Assembly (NCBI GenBank): GCA_003223875.1
Contig: QHWY01000106.1
Coordinates: forward strand, 1 to 56,406
Direction of reading: 5' to 3'
Source: Acidobacteriota bacterium
GTDB lineage: Bacteria; Acidobacteriota; Terriglobia; 20CM-2-55-15
Length of the DNA stretch: 56,406 nucleotides
This document shows positions 7,249 to 16,160 of this stretch, in pieces. Both the position numbers and the translations under genes were made by a program. The notes under the pieces are model-generated. The model saw only the letters and a program-made list of their open reading frames with translations, was not told where the DNA came from and searched no databases. Every line of letters starts with the position of its first letter. Positions within the stretch are counted from its first letter, which is position 1.

Positions 7249-8085
7249 ATGAGACTACAACGCATCCTTCTAGCGATCACGCTGGCGGGGGTAATCACGC
7301 CAGCGGTGACATATGCCCAATGGCCGGATATGAAAACGTCGGGGATTCCGCGCCTGCCGGATGGCAAGCCGGACCTGGCGGCTCCGCCGGCGCGTACTGC
7401 CGATGGTCATCCGGACCTGTCCGGAGTCTGGGATGTGGGTAACTCGACCTACTTCCACGACCTAGCCAATGGGCTGAAGCCGGACGAGGTACAGTTGACG
7501 CCGTGGGCCGCCGCAATTCAAAAGCAGCGCCGGGACCGCAATCACGTCGATGATCCCTACGGCTACTGCTTGCCACTGGGTGTACCGCGCATCGATACCC
7601 GCAGCCCATTCAGGATCCTTCAAATGCCGGGCTTCACAGTTTTCCTGCACGAATCCTTCGTGGGCATGATGTTCCGGCAGGTCTTTACCGACGGACGGCC
7701 GCTGCCCAAGACGAGCGATGTCGAGCCGACGTGGTTGGGCTATTCCGTCGGCAGGTGGGAAGGCGACACGTTCGTCGTCGAAAGCACGGGGTTCCGCGAT
7801 CGCGGATGGCTCAGCGCCAATATGGCTTATCCGAACAGCGATGCGCTACACGTCATCGAGAGATTCAGGCGGACCAGTGTCGGCCACATGGAACTGATCG
7901 TGACGATCGATGATCCGAAAGCGTTCGTGAAACCCTGGACCAACACGATCCCGCTGAAGCTCAACCCCGACACCGAACTCATCGAAGCGTTCTGCGATAA
8001 CCAGATGTTGAGGCTCGAGCACTGGAGCATCCCTCCAATGCCGCCCGAGCCGCCGAGTCCGGCATTGAAGGAACAGAAACGATAA
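7249..8085 (+). CDS. Secreted PDLSGVW-motif protein of unknown function
   Basis: A 278-residue exported protein. Residues 1-24 are a signal peptide ending TYAQ. The repeated phrases RLPDGKPDLAAP and ADGHPDLSGVWDVG near residues 36-64 are typical of a large family of acidobacterial and proteobacterial secreted proteins without assigned activity. A GRWEGDTFVVESTGF block near residue 165 and the DDPKAFVKPW C-terminal block complete the family pattern. CCAGGAGG precedes the ATG. Such proteins often lie near PQQ or amidohydrolase genes, but here the gene stands alone between two mobile elements. No catalytic residues can be proposed. Confidence 0.8.
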   Translation: MRLQRILLAITLAGVITPAVTYAQWPDMKTSGIPRLPDGKPDLAAPPARTADGHPDLSGVWDVGNSTYFHDLANGLKPDEVQLTPWAAAIQKQRRDRNHVDDPYGYCLPLGVPRIDTRSPFRILQMPGFTVFLHESFVGMMFRQVFTDGRPLPKTSDVEPTWLGYSVGRWEGDTFVVESTGFRDRGWLSANMAYPNSDALHVIERFRRTSVGHMELIVTIDDPKAFVKPWTNTIPLKLNPDTELIEAFCDNQMLRLEHWSIPPMPPEPPSPALKEQKR

Positions 8086-8146
8086 GTCGACGCTGGCTAA
8101 CATAAGCCTACAGGTTAGCATCTCTTGAATGGACTCGGCGAAGGTG

Positions 8147-8254
8147 GGCTTTGCACAAAAAATCCTGGGCGGTCATAGACCGCCCCTACAGCTTGGGGTG
8201 CGCAACTGTAGGGGCGCTCTATGAGCGCCCGCGATGTATTTTTTGTGCAAAGCC
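8147..8254. mobile_element. 108-bp MITE, copy 4 (inverted)
   Basis: Same orientation as copy 2, with the perfect 9-bp target duplication GCGAAGGTG at 8138-8146 and 8255-8263. It lies downstream of the PDLSGVW protein gene. Confidence 0.95.
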
Positions 8255-8345
8255 GCGAAGGTGCAGTAAAGTTATGACGCGCTTATGAAGTAGGGTTGGG
8301 CGCTCCCACGATTCCGTGACATCGTCCCCAACGAGGCGATGAACC

Positions 8346-8591
8346 TCAAGTGGCGTGCGCTTCAGTCAAATTAGGACACCCGTCCTCTTGGTGAATCGCC
8401 GTTCGGACATTCCATGTGCTTCGGTGACATCCGTAGTCGCGGATCTGGAATCGGCGATTAACGGATATGATCGCACTTTTGCTACAGCCCATTCGTTCAG
8501 CGATAGCCGCAGCGGCGAGGTCCGTTTCCGACAAAAGGTACACAATCCTGCGAATTTCCGTTTCAGTTAAGCTCCAACCTTGCCGAGCCAT
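8346..8591 (-). CDS. Small helix-turn-helix protein
   Basis: An 81-residue protein with a strong GGGAGGTGG ribosome-binding site 3 nt before ATG 8591. The segment TETEIRRIVYLLSETDL then IAERMGCSKSAIISVNRRFQIR is a compact helix-turn-helix of the kind seen in short DNA-binding proteins that end shortly after an R-x-Y motif. The region after RSTW (residues 57-81) is atypical and may be non-native read-through. Target and partner are unknown. It probably binds DNA. Confidence 0.6.
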   Translation of the reverse strand: MARQGWSLTETEIRRIVYLLSETDLAAAAIAERMGCSKSAIISVNRRFQIRDYGCHRSTWNVRTAIHQEDGCPNLTEAHAT

Positions 8592-8672
8592 GGTCCACCT
8601 CCCTCAATCAAATAGTTCAGTGGTAGCCGGAGCGAAGGAAAGTATGCTCGATGGCTTATTTTGACCCCGAAT

Positions 8673-10979
8673 TTATCTTGCCAGGGGATCGGGCCGAATT
8701 TGGAAGTGCGCGATCTTCCCTTTCGTGCCTTTGCCGCCCTCGATGTGCCAAACGAAATGCGTCCCGTAATTGGCCCAGAGTCCGCGCCCTTTCCATCCGG
8801 CGTTGGGATCGTCGATGCGTCCATCCATGCCGCGAGAATAGAATCCGAGCGGATAAGGCACGCGCAGCTTGATCCATTCTTTGGTTTGCGTGTTGAGAGC
8901 AAGCAAAGAATCGGAGTTCGAACCGGTGGCGAACGGGGTATTCGCTCCGAAGCCGGATATGTTGTGCTGGTCGACCCAATTGTAATAGTGGAAATCAGCC
9001 GGAACCTGAGTGCCTTTCAATTTTGGTCCGTCGGTTTCATAGAGTGTCCAGCCTTCCCGGCACTGGCTGCCATCGGTCTTCGCGGGGCCGTCCACATCCT
9101 TGCATTTGCGGAAATCGAAGCTTGCCAGATGGCTGCTGGCGGCAAGAGCCGTCCAAACGACGCCATTGCTGTCGACATCGACGCCGCGGGGATCGAAGCC
9201 GGGCTCAGGAACTTTGAAGACGACTGCTTTACAACTCATCGGAGCGTCGTTGCCGCGCTCCAATCGAACCAGGTATCCCGGAAATTCCTCCGACACACCC
9301 CACACTGCCGCATCCACGGGACTCGGGATCACACTATAGAGGTTGTAGCTGACCATCGTGTCCAATTTCGGATCGACAGAGCCGGCGGCCTGAGCGGTGG
9401 CGCCTCGCGCTCCGCGGGCACCGCCTGCGGTGTCGCCCTGATACAAAACGCTCTCCACGGTTCCTCGTCCCTGCCTGACCACATTCCACGGGCGCGTAAT
9501 CTTTCCATCACCGTTGGTGTCGAGTACCTGCCCACACCAGCCGACAGCAGCCTGCTCGGCCTTGATCTCATCCTTGGTTTGACCATAGACCTGATCGTAG
9601 ATCTTCGTATCAACCCAGCCGAACATGGGACCGCTCAGCTCATTGAAGTAAACGGTCTCATTTGGATCGTTATCGAACTGAAGATGGTGGGTCGAGAAAC
9701 ACGTATCGACCAGATTCCACTTTTGCGTCTTCGGATCATAGAAAGACGCCTGCCGGCCGCTGGTACGAAGCGGGTACCAGTCGGCATATTTGTTCGAAGA
9801 ATCGCTGCACCATGCGGGATCTTGATTCGGCCGGATCTTGGAGGTCGTCCATACGCGGCCTTTGCTATCGAGCATCGGGTTATGTGGATCGGCGGGGTTG
9901 TACGGAGGATTCCCCCACAGATGCTCGTTACCCCAGTGCAGCGAAGCCATCACGGGTCTTGGGAAACGGGACGGAACCGTTTCTCTCGGCGCTCTCGTCG
10001 GAATATCGACGGAATACGTGCTGTTCTCTTTTGGATCGAGGACCACCAGTTGGCCGTGTCCCGCGGATACGGCGTAGACAGGCCCCCCGGCGTTCACGGT
10101 TGGATGGTTCTTGTTGGTGGAAATCTCGTCGTGCATAAAGGAGTGATCATCGCCGACATCCCACAGCGTTACGACGACATTGCGCTCCGGTCCCTTTGGA
10201 CGTTCCGGCGCGGGTGGAACTTCACCCTTCGCAATGCGGTCGGTCCAGTCGGCGAAGACTTTCAGGGAAGCATCATGGCCCATCGTGTTCAACGTCGAAT
10301 ACATCGCATCGCCGCGGACGCCGCCGTGGAGCCTGCGATCCCACGCTTCGAACGGGGTCTTCATGTTCACCTCGACTTTGTACACATCGTCAAGCGTCCG
10401 CGTTAGCTTATTTCCGAGCTGGTGACAAAAATTGCAGCCGGATTTGAGCGAGTTGATCCAATGATTCTGAGTCAGCATGCCGACGCCTAGACCATTGCCC
10501 TGAGCGCCCGTGCCGGGAAAGAGATTCGCCGCAGGAGGCTGCATGAGCGACAGCCAGTAATTGCCCGGGTAGACTTGGGCGGCTTCTTGCGGCGTCTTGG
10601 CCGAAATTGCTTTCAGAGCCACGGAATTTGTGCCTGGCTGCATCTGAATCTTCGGTGAGTCTACAAGACCGAATCCGCGCACCCAGACGTTATAGTTCGC
10701 ATTGGGCAATTCGGGCAACATGAAGCGGCCTTGATCGTCGGTAACGACAATCTTGATGAAATTCGTCAGCAGATCTTTCGTCTCGGCAATGACCCAAACG
10801 CCGGCCTCAGGTCCCTTGTCGCTCCGGGCAACACCCGTGATGTAACCCGTCGCAGGCGGAACGTTGCGTCTTGCCTGCAGTACGGCATGTGCTGGACCGG
10901 TGCCGACGGCAGCGATGAACCCGATCAATCCAATGCAAACGAGAGAGATCCTCGCCCGGGAAAAAGGGGACGTCCTCAT
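8673..10979 (-). CDS. Secreted haem protein with carboxypeptidase-regulatory-like domain and beta-propeller
   Basis: A 768-residue exported protein. A signal peptide (residues 1-32, ending AHA) is followed by a carboxypeptidase-regulatory-like fold (TGYITGVARSDKG, GVWVIAETK, TDDQGRFMLPELP) at about residues 43-105. A single haem c motif, CNFCH, lies near residue 182. The long C-terminal part has propeller-like repeats resembling Vgb/SMP-30 proteins (DPKTQKWNLVDTCF, GVDVDSNGVVWTAL). An EF-hand-like DTNGDGKITR segment is near residue 490. It is likely a periplasmic electron-transfer or lyase-like protein. The TAA stop coincides with a 13-bp fragment of a REP arm (AAATTCGGGGTCA). Confidence 0.8.
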   Translation of the reverse strand: MRTSPFSRARISLVCIGLIGFIAAVGTGPAHAVLQARRNVPPATGYITGVARSDKGPEAGVWVIAETKDLLTNFIKIVVTDDQGRFMLPELPNANYNVWVRGFGLVDSPKIQMQPGTNSVALKAISAKTPQEAAQVYPGNYWLSLMQPPAANLFPGTGAQGNGLGVGMLTQNHWINSLKSGCNFCHQLGNKLTRTLDDVYKVEVNMKTPFEAWDRRLHGGVRGDAMYSTLNTMGHDASLKVFADWTDRIAKGEVPPAPERPKGPERNVVVTLWDVGDDHSFMHDEISTNKNHPTVNAGGPVYAVSAGHGQLVVLDPKENSTYSVDIPTRAPRETVPSRFPRPVMASLHWGNEHLWGNPPYNPADPHNPMLDSKGRVWTTSKIRPNQDPAWCSDSSNKYADWYPLRTSGRQASFYDPKTQKWNLVDTCFSTHHLQFDNDPNETVYFNELSGPMFGWVDTKIYDQVYGQTKDEIKAEQAAVGWCGQVLDTNGDGKITRPWNVVRQGRGTVESVLYQGDTAGGARGARGATAQAAGSVDPKLDTMVSYNLYSVIPSPVDAAVWGVSEEFPGYLVRLERGNDAPMSCKAVVFKVPEPGFDPRGVDVDSNGVVWTALAASSHLASFDFRKCKDVDGPAKTDGSQCREGWTLYETDGPKLKGTQVPADFHYYNWVDQHNISGFGANTPFATGSNSDSLLALNTQTKEWIKLRVPYPLGFYSRGMDGRIDDPNAGWKGRGLWANYGTHFVWHIEGGKGTKGKIAHFQIRPDPLAR

Positions 10980-11078
10980 CGAATCCTCCAGTGCTCGTCT
11001 CTATGATGCTGTCAGATGAGCAGTATAGGTGTCGAAGCAGATGCGAAGCAACAGGTCGATATGTCGGTAGGTGGGCTG

Positions 11079-11639
11079 TTAGCCCTTTCGCTCCGGTAGC
11101 GCATAAGACGAAGACTCTTCGTCCCTGTGCTGTTCTTTAAGCGGGCGCCATCTTGTGAAGAAGTCTCTTACGGGACGGCTGCCGGCTTCCGGGCTCACAG
11201 ACGCGTCCTGGATCAGATTGTCCGCGGCGAACCGATGGTAAGCACGATACGAAAAAACGTAGAAGCAGACAGCTCGCTTCAGCGCATGTTCGCCGTTGAC
11301 GAGAACGTCGAACATCAGGTGCATCGCCGCACCGACCCAATAGCCAACAAGCAATGGCCAAGGATGAGCAACGATTACGGCGAAGAGAACCGTCATCAAT
11401 TCCGCAGAGTGCAGTGGAAGCACGAGTTTTCGTGGACGGTTCATAAAGTAGTACCGGAGGAAGCTGACTGGACCCGGCCGGCGCCACTGTCTCTCAAAAA
11501 CGATGTAGTCGAGATAGTGATCCACGTCGATTAAAAAACCGCCGGTAAAACTGCCGGCAGCCGCTTCCGCGGAACCGGTCATGTAGTAAGTAACCGAGCT
11601 GAGGGCAAGTGATGTCGCAAGGTGTCCACCAGGCATCAT
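11079..11639 (-). CDS. YdjM-like membrane-bound metal-dependent hydrolase homologue
   Basis: A 186-residue integral membrane protein. The N-terminus GGHLATSLALSSVTYY and the DVDHYLDYIVFER motif (residues 38-50) match the LexA-regulated YdjM family, whose conserved Asp/His residues are thought to bind metal. Several hydrophobic helices follow (MTVLFAVIVAHPWPLLVGYWVG), then a second His/Asp motif HLMFDVLVNGEHA. The C-terminal 50 residues are polar and cytoplasmic. No substrate is known for the family. It is a lone gene. Confidence 0.65.
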   Translation of the reverse strand: MMPGGHLATSLALSSVTYYMTGSAEAAAGSFTGGFLIDVDHYLDYIVFERQWRRPGPVSFLRYYFMNRPRKLVLPLHSAELMTVLFAVIVAHPWPLLVGYWVGAAMHLMFDVLVNGEHALKRAVCFYVFSYRAYHRFAADNLIQDASVSPEAGSRPVRDFFTRWRPLKEQHRDEESSSYALPERKG

Positions 11640-11679
11640 AAGGTGCCAATTATTGCACGTTGCTCTCCGCGATGGGGAC

Positions 11680-11746
11680 GGTAGCGGCGGTCCGCGCAGC
11701 GCAAGCGCGACAGCGCGCAGCCTTAAGAAATAACCGCCGCTACAGC
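11680..11746. repeat. GTAGCGGCGG palindrome with GCGCAAGCGCG core
   Basis: Inverted arms GGTAGCGGCGGT (11680) and ACCGCCGCTAC (11733) enclose GCGCAGCGCAAGCGCG and CAGCGCGCAGCCTTAAG modules that recur in palindromes at 25.7 and 46.1 kb. The right arm contains the stop codon of the FAD oxidoreductase gene ending at 11740. It could also act as a terminator. Confidence 0.75.
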
Positions 11747-13329
11747 GATTTCAGGTACTTGATCACCTCACGGCTCGCATTCGCCCCTGCCGCGCCCGCG
11801 ATTCCTCCACCCGGATGTGTCCCCGAACCACAAAGATACAGACCGTTGATGGGAGTTCGATATTGAGCGCAGCCGAGAAGCGGGCGGAAGGCAAAGAGTT
11901 GATCCAGTGCATGTTCCCCGTGAAAGATGTGGCCACCGGTTACGCCGTAGAGCCGCTCCAGATCGACGGGCGTCAGAACTTGGCGAGCAACGATGTGGTC
12001 GCAAATTTTCGGTGCATAATCGGAAAGCGTTTTCACAACACCGTCCGCCAGTTCATCACGCCGCGCGCTCCAGTCGCCATGTTTCAATTGATACGGGGCG
12101 TACTGCACGTGAATCGACATGACGTGGGCGCCATTGGGCGCAAGCGACCGGTTCGCCATTGAAGGAACCGTGATATCCAAGTAAGGATGCGGAGAAAAAT
12201 CACCGTATTTGGCCGCATCAAATGCTCGTTCCAGATAGTCTGTGTCCGGACCGATGTGAATTCGCCCGGCCAGATCCCGGGTTTCATTCCGAATCCCGTT
12301 AAACGAAGGAAGTCGCGACAGCGCGAGGTTCACCTTGGCAACCGTCCCTACACACCGGTAAGCGCGAATCTTCCCGAGGAATCCGGGATCCAGATCGGTT
12401 GCATCAACAAGTTTAAGAAACGTCTGCTGCGGATCTGTACTGGACAAAATTGCAGTGGCTGTAATTTCTTCACCATTCTCCAGAACCACGCCTGTCGCCT
12501 TGTTTCCTCTCACCTGTATGCGTGAAACCGGCGCGCCTCTACGAATCTGGGCACCTGCGGCCGCGGCGGATTTTGCCAACGCTTGCATCAGCGCGTCAAT
12601 GCCGCCTCGAAAAACCGAAGCGGCCGACGTTGCCTGACCATCGACGGCGGCCTGTATCAATAATCCCACAGTGGTACCGGCGGACCACGGACCCGCAAAG
12701 ACTCCGAAGATTCCGCGGGCTTCGATCGCCGCGCGCAACAATTCCGTTTCGAACCATTCTCCACTCAAATCCGCAACGGCCATCGGCCCCCACCGCAGAA
12801 GGCGGTAGGCGTCTCGTTTGGGCAACCCGCGAAAATTCGACGCAAGCCTGCCTAGATTGAGGTAATCCTTCATCGCGAGATGATCCGCGCCCGGCGGAGT
12901 CATTGAAAGCAACGGAGCAAGGGCGCGACCTAACTTATTGAAGGTTTCGTGAAACTCCAAATAACTGCGGGAGTCATGCAGCGAGACCTGTTTTAATTCG
13001 AAGGCCGTCGGCTGCGGATCTTCGTAGATGCGCAAGTGCTTCCCGTCCGGATGAAGTATCAGAGTTCGCATGTCGGGTTTGATCACTTCCAGACCTTGCT
13101 TGTCCAGACGCATCTCGCTCGCAAGCGGCGGCAGAAGCGGACCCAGAGCGTGAATAACCGTGGGGCAGCGGAATCCTGGGTGAATTTCCTCTGTAACCGC
13201 CGTTCCCCCAATAACGTCGCGCCGCTCGAGCACGAGTGGCGAATAACCCGCTTTCCCCAAATAAAACGCCGCAGCCAGCCCATTGTGGCCCGCGCCGATA
13301 ATGACGACGCGCTTCGGTTCGCTCGGCAT
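11740..13329 (-). CDS. Phytoene-dehydrogenase-like FAD oxidoreductase (second of pair)
   Basis: A 529-residue COG1233-type flavoprotein. The dinucleotide motif is VVIIGAGHNGLAAAFYLGKAG at residues 8-28 (GAGHNG core), followed by LERRDVIGG. The C-terminus has the typical LYLCGSGTHPGGGIAGAAG FAD-closing block (split here: LYLCGSGTHPGGG). No transmembrane region. The start ATG at 13329 overlaps the upstream stop codon as TGATG, implying translational coupling; MEKL at 13341 is an alternative. The long upstream open frame to 13701 lies inside the paralogue and is spurious. Substrate is unknown; carotenoid or retinol-like desaturation or isomerisation is possible. Confidence 0.85.
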   Translation of the reverse strand: MPSEPKRVVIIGAGHNGLAAAFYLGKAGYSPLVLERRDVIGGTAVTEEIHPGFRCPTVIHALGPLLPPLASEMRLDKQGLEVIKPDMRTLILHPDGKHLRIYEDPQPTAFELKQVSLHDSRSYLEFHETFNKLGRALAPLLSMTPPGADHLAMKDYLNLGRLASNFRGLPKRDAYRLLRWGPMAVADLSGEWFETELLRAAIEARGIFGVFAGPWSAGTTVGLLIQAAVDGQATSAASVFRGGIDALMQALAKSAAAAGAQIRRGAPVSRIQVRGNKATGVVLENGEEITATAILSSTDPQQTFLKLVDATDLDPGFLGKIRAYRCVGTVAKVNLALSRLPSFNGIRNETRDLAGRIHIGPDTDYLERAFDAAKYGDFSPHPYLDITVPSMANRSLAPNGAHVMSIHVQYAPYQLKHGDWSARRDELADGVVKTLSDYAPKICDHIVARQVLTPVDLERLYGVTGGHIFHGEHALDQLFAFRPLLGCAQYRTPINGLYLCGSGTHPGGGIAGAAGANASREVIKYLKSL

Positions 13330-14912
13330 CAGTTTTTCCATTCGCGAAGGATTTTCTTGGCGGCATTCAGTCCGGAAGCCCCCATGATGCCACCCCCAGG
13401 ATGCGTGGCCGAACCGCACATATAAAGGTTGCGAATCGGCGTGCTGTACTGCGCCCATCCCGGCACCGGGCGCAGAAAGAACAATTGCTCCAGCGAGAGT
13501 TCGCCCTGAAAGATGTTGCCTTCCGACAGGCCGAATTGGCGCTCGATGTCCAATGGCGTGAGCACCTGACGATGAACAATGATGTCGCGCAAATTCGGCG
13601 CGTATTCCGCGATGGTATCGATCACCGTATTGCCGAACTCTTCGCGCTTCTCGTCCCAGTTCCCTTCTTTTAAGTGGTACGGCGCGTATTGCACGAAGCA
13701 TGACATAACGTGTTTGCCGGGTGGAGCGACGGAGGGATCGGTAAGGCTTGGGATCACGATGTCAATGTAGGGCCGGCGTGAGAACCGCCCGTACTTGGCC
13801 TCATCGTAAGCGCGCTCCATATATTCCACGCTGGGCGAAATCGAGATGGCCCCGCGCAAGTGCGGGCCGGATCCCGGGAGACAGGTGAAATTGGGCAGAT
13901 CGTCAAGTGCCAGATTCACTTTCCCGGACGATCCGCGAAACTTGTAACGCTTTACGTCGCTGACGAAATCGTCAGGTAGATTTTCGGCGCCCGCCATTTT
14001 GATGAAGGTCAGGCGCGGATCGACGCCTGAGGAAACAACTTTTGTCTGGATCTCATCGCCATTTTCGAGAACCACGCCCCTCGCCTTGCCATTCTGAATG
14101 ATGATCTTGGCCACAGGAGCCTCCGTGCGTATTTCTGCTCCCGCTTCGCGCGCAGCGGAGGCAATCGCGTTGGAAATAGCGCCGGTGCCGCCGCGCACGA
14201 GTCCCCACGACCGGAACGCGCCATCGATTTCGCCCATGTAATGGTGCAGCAGAACGTACGCGGTGCCCGGCGATCGCACTCCAAGAAATGTTCCGATGAT
14301 TCCTGACGCCGCCATCGTCGCCTTAAGAACATCCGTCTCGAACCACTGATCGAGAAATCCGGCGGCGCTCATGGTCATCAGTTGCACCTGGTTGTATTGG
14401 TCTTCGGCGGAAAGCCGTCGAAACCGGCGAGCGATCGACAACAGATCTCTCAAACCACGCAAGGCGAGCGAGGTAGGATCGGGGGCAGTCATCGCCAGAA
14501 TAGGTTTGACGAAGCGTCCCATCTCGACCATGGCTTTGCCGTATTCCTCGTAAGCTTCGGCATCGAGTCGCGAATGCCGGGCGATTTCGCGCCGCGTTTT
14601 GGCGTGATCATTCACACGCCAGAGATAATCGCCATTCGTCATGGGCGTGAATGTTCCGTCCAGCGGTAAAACCTCCATCCCATGCCGCGGAAGATCCAAC
14701 TCCCGGATGATCTCAGGACGTAACAGCGAAACGACGTACGACGCCACCGAAAATTTGAACCCCGGAAAGACTTCTTCCGTGACCGCGGCTCCGCCCAGCA
14801 CGTGTCTTCGCTCGCACACCAGAACTTTCTTGCCGGCGCCAGCGAGATAGGCAGCGTTCACCAGTCCATTATGTCCACCGCCGATGACAACGACGTCGTA
14901 CTTCGAATTCAT
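13329..14912 (-). CDS. Phytoene-dehydrogenase-like FAD oxidoreductase (first of pair)
   Basis: A 527-residue paralogue of the next gene, with which it overlaps by one base. It has GGGHNGLVNAAYLAGAGKKV at residues 11-30, CERRHVLGGAAVTEE and the closing motif LYMCGSATHPGGGIMGASG (LYMCGSATHPGGG). The two proteins align along their length by eye (for example GNIFQGELSLEQLF versus GHIFHGEHALDQLF), so they arose by tandem duplication and may form a heteromer or act on successive steps. No crt or isoprenoid genes are nearby, so carotenoid synthesis is not supported by context. Confidence 0.87.
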   Translation of the reverse strand: MNSKYDVVVIGGGHNGLVNAAYLAGAGKKVLVCERRHVLGGAAVTEEVFPGFKFSVASYVVSLLRPEIIRELDLPRHGMEVLPLDGTFTPMTNGDYLWRVNDHAKTRREIARHSRLDAEAYEEYGKAMVEMGRFVKPILAMTAPDPTSLALRGLRDLLSIARRFRRLSAEDQYNQVQLMTMSAAGFLDQWFETDVLKATMAASGIIGTFLGVRSPGTAYVLLHHYMGEIDGAFRSWGLVRGGTGAISNAIASAAREAGAEIRTEAPVAKIIIQNGKARGVVLENGDEIQTKVVSSGVDPRLTFIKMAGAENLPDDFVSDVKRYKFRGSSGKVNLALDDLPNFTCLPGSGPHLRGAISISPSVEYMERAYDEAKYGRFSRRPYIDIVIPSLTDPSVAPPGKHVMSCFVQYAPYHLKEGNWDEKREEFGNTVIDTIAEYAPNLRDIIVHRQVLTPLDIERQFGLSEGNIFQGELSLEQLFFLRPVPGWAQYSTPIRNLYMCGSATHPGGGIMGASGLNAAKKILREWKN

Positions 14913-14940
14913 GGCTGCCGGATACTATACTTTCCCAATA

Positions 14941-15918
14941 ATGCACAGTCGCAGAACATTTCTGAAGATCGCCGGTCTCGCAGCGGCGCGACAGGCATTG
15001 GGGCAAACAAAGGTGACACCATCTGCCAAATTCGTGAATACTCCGGTGCTCCGCATCGGCTACGAGGAGAGCGGCGGATCACGAGGATTTCCAATTATCC
15101 TTCTCCACGGCTTTCCTGACGACGCCCACGCGTTCGACGATGTTAACTCTCTGCTTGTGAAATCCGGATACCGAACGCTGGTTCCCTATTTACGAGGCTA
15201 CGGACCCACTCGCTTCCTGGACCCAAAGCATCCGCACATGGCCGAACAAGCGGCGCTCGGTCAGGATGTGATCGATTTCGCCGATGCGCTGGGCTTCGGA
15301 CGCTTCGCCGTCGCCGGCTTCGACTGGGGCGGTCGCGCTGCCGCTATTGCGGCCGTACTTCATCCAGACCGGGTGCGCGCCGCCGTTCTCATTGGCGGCT
15401 ACACCATTCAGAACGTCTTCGCACTACCTCCGGCGTCAGCGCCCGCAACAGAGCGTGCAATTTGGTACCAATATTATTTCAACACAGAACGGGGCCGAGC
15501 CGGATTGCAGGAAAACCGGCGGGCGATCTGCCGATTCCTTTGGCAGACGTGGTCTCCAACGTGGCACTTCACCGATGAAACGTTTAACCGAACGGCGCCG
15601 TCATTCGACAACCCGGAATTTGTGGATATCGTCATTCATTCTTATCGGCATCGGATGGGAAACGCGCCGGGCGAGCCACGATTCCTCGATCTCGAACGAC
15701 GGCTTGCAGAGCGGCCCAAAATCAACGTGCCGGTGATCACGTTGTACGGTCAGGATGACGGCATAAGGCGGCCGGCCGCGGAGGCGCCGGATGAACGTAC
15801 CGACCTGCCAGCGCTCGTCGCCCGGCGCGTCATTCCTGGCGCGGGCCATTTTTTGCCGCGAGAAAAACCGGATGTCGTTTCGACGGCGATCCTGGAAGTG
15901 CTGGCCGCCTCGAAGTGA
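14941..15918 (+). CDS. Tat-exported alpha/beta hydrolase, epoxide-hydrolase-like
   Basis: A 325-residue protein starting MHSRRTFLKIAGLAA, a twin-arginine signal. The oxyanion motif HGFPDDAH follows at about residue 55. The nucleophile elbow is GFDWGGRAA near residue 120, with Asp rather than Ser, which points to the epoxide hydrolase or haloalkane dehalogenase branch. The acid is probably in LYGQDDGI and the catalytic His in GAGHFLPREKP. The ATG at 14941 was chosen over 14884 because it begins the Tat signal and clears the divergent gene. Only 28 bp separate the two divergent starts. Confidence 0.8.
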   Translation: MHSRRTFLKIAGLAAARQALGQTKVTPSAKFVNTPVLRIGYEESGGSRGFPIILLHGFPDDAHAFDDVNSLLVKSGYRTLVPYLRGYGPTRFLDPKHPHMAEQAALGQDVIDFADALGFGRFAVAGFDWGGRAAAIAAVLHPDRVRAAVLIGGYTIQNVFALPPASAPATERAIWYQYYFNTERGRAGLQENRRAICRFLWQTWSPTWHFTDETFNRTAPSFDNPEFVDIVIHSYRHRMGNAPGEPRFLDLERRLAERPKINVPVITLYGQDDGIRRPAAEAPDERTDLPALVARRVIPGAGHFLPREKPDVVSTAILEVLAASK

Positions 15919-15927
15919 TAAAATTTA

Positions 15928-15965
15928 CTCCCCTCCTAAGTTAGGATTATCCCTAACTTAGCAGG
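15928..15965. repeat. Truncated type B repeat
   Basis: CTCCCCTCCTAAGTTAGG is followed by a degenerate mirror copy (CCTAACTTAGCAGG) without the inner CCACCCC motifs. It is a shortened type B outer stem and may terminate the hydrolase transcript. Confidence 0.6.
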
Positions 15966-15992
15966 CCGGAAAAACACAGAATTCCGAGTGGT

Positions 15993-16121
15993 ATTCCCCT
16001 CCTCGCAGAGGAGGGGAAGATGCGCCGAAGGCGCAGACGGGGTGGTCAGACCGGCGAAGCACTTCGGCCGAACTGACCACCCCGGCGCTTCGCGCCACCC
16101 CTCCTCTGCGAGGAGGGGAAT
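15993..16121. repeat. Type A intergenic palindrome, copy 2
   Basis: The two outer CCCCTCCTC/GAGGAGGGG hairpins flank inverted GGGGTGGTCAGACC and GAACTGACCACCCC arms. It sits 40 bp upstream of the cytochrome c start, in a tandem gene arrangement, so the cytochrome promoter must lie within or after it. Confidence 0.9.
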
Positions 16122-16160
16122 GCCTCCTGAGTTTTTTCGCACCCTGTTGGGAGGGATTTT

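Noticed and set aside
8661-10406. A 581-codon plus-strand frame opposite the haem/propeller gene
   Set aside because: The opposite strand encodes a protein with signal peptide, haem motif and propeller repeats; the plus-strand product has no recognisable domain and is an antisense shadow.
13330-13701. Long N-terminal extension of the second FAD oxidoreductase
   Set aside because: It lies inside the first FAD oxidoreductase in another frame, and the GAGHNG N-terminus begins only after 13329.
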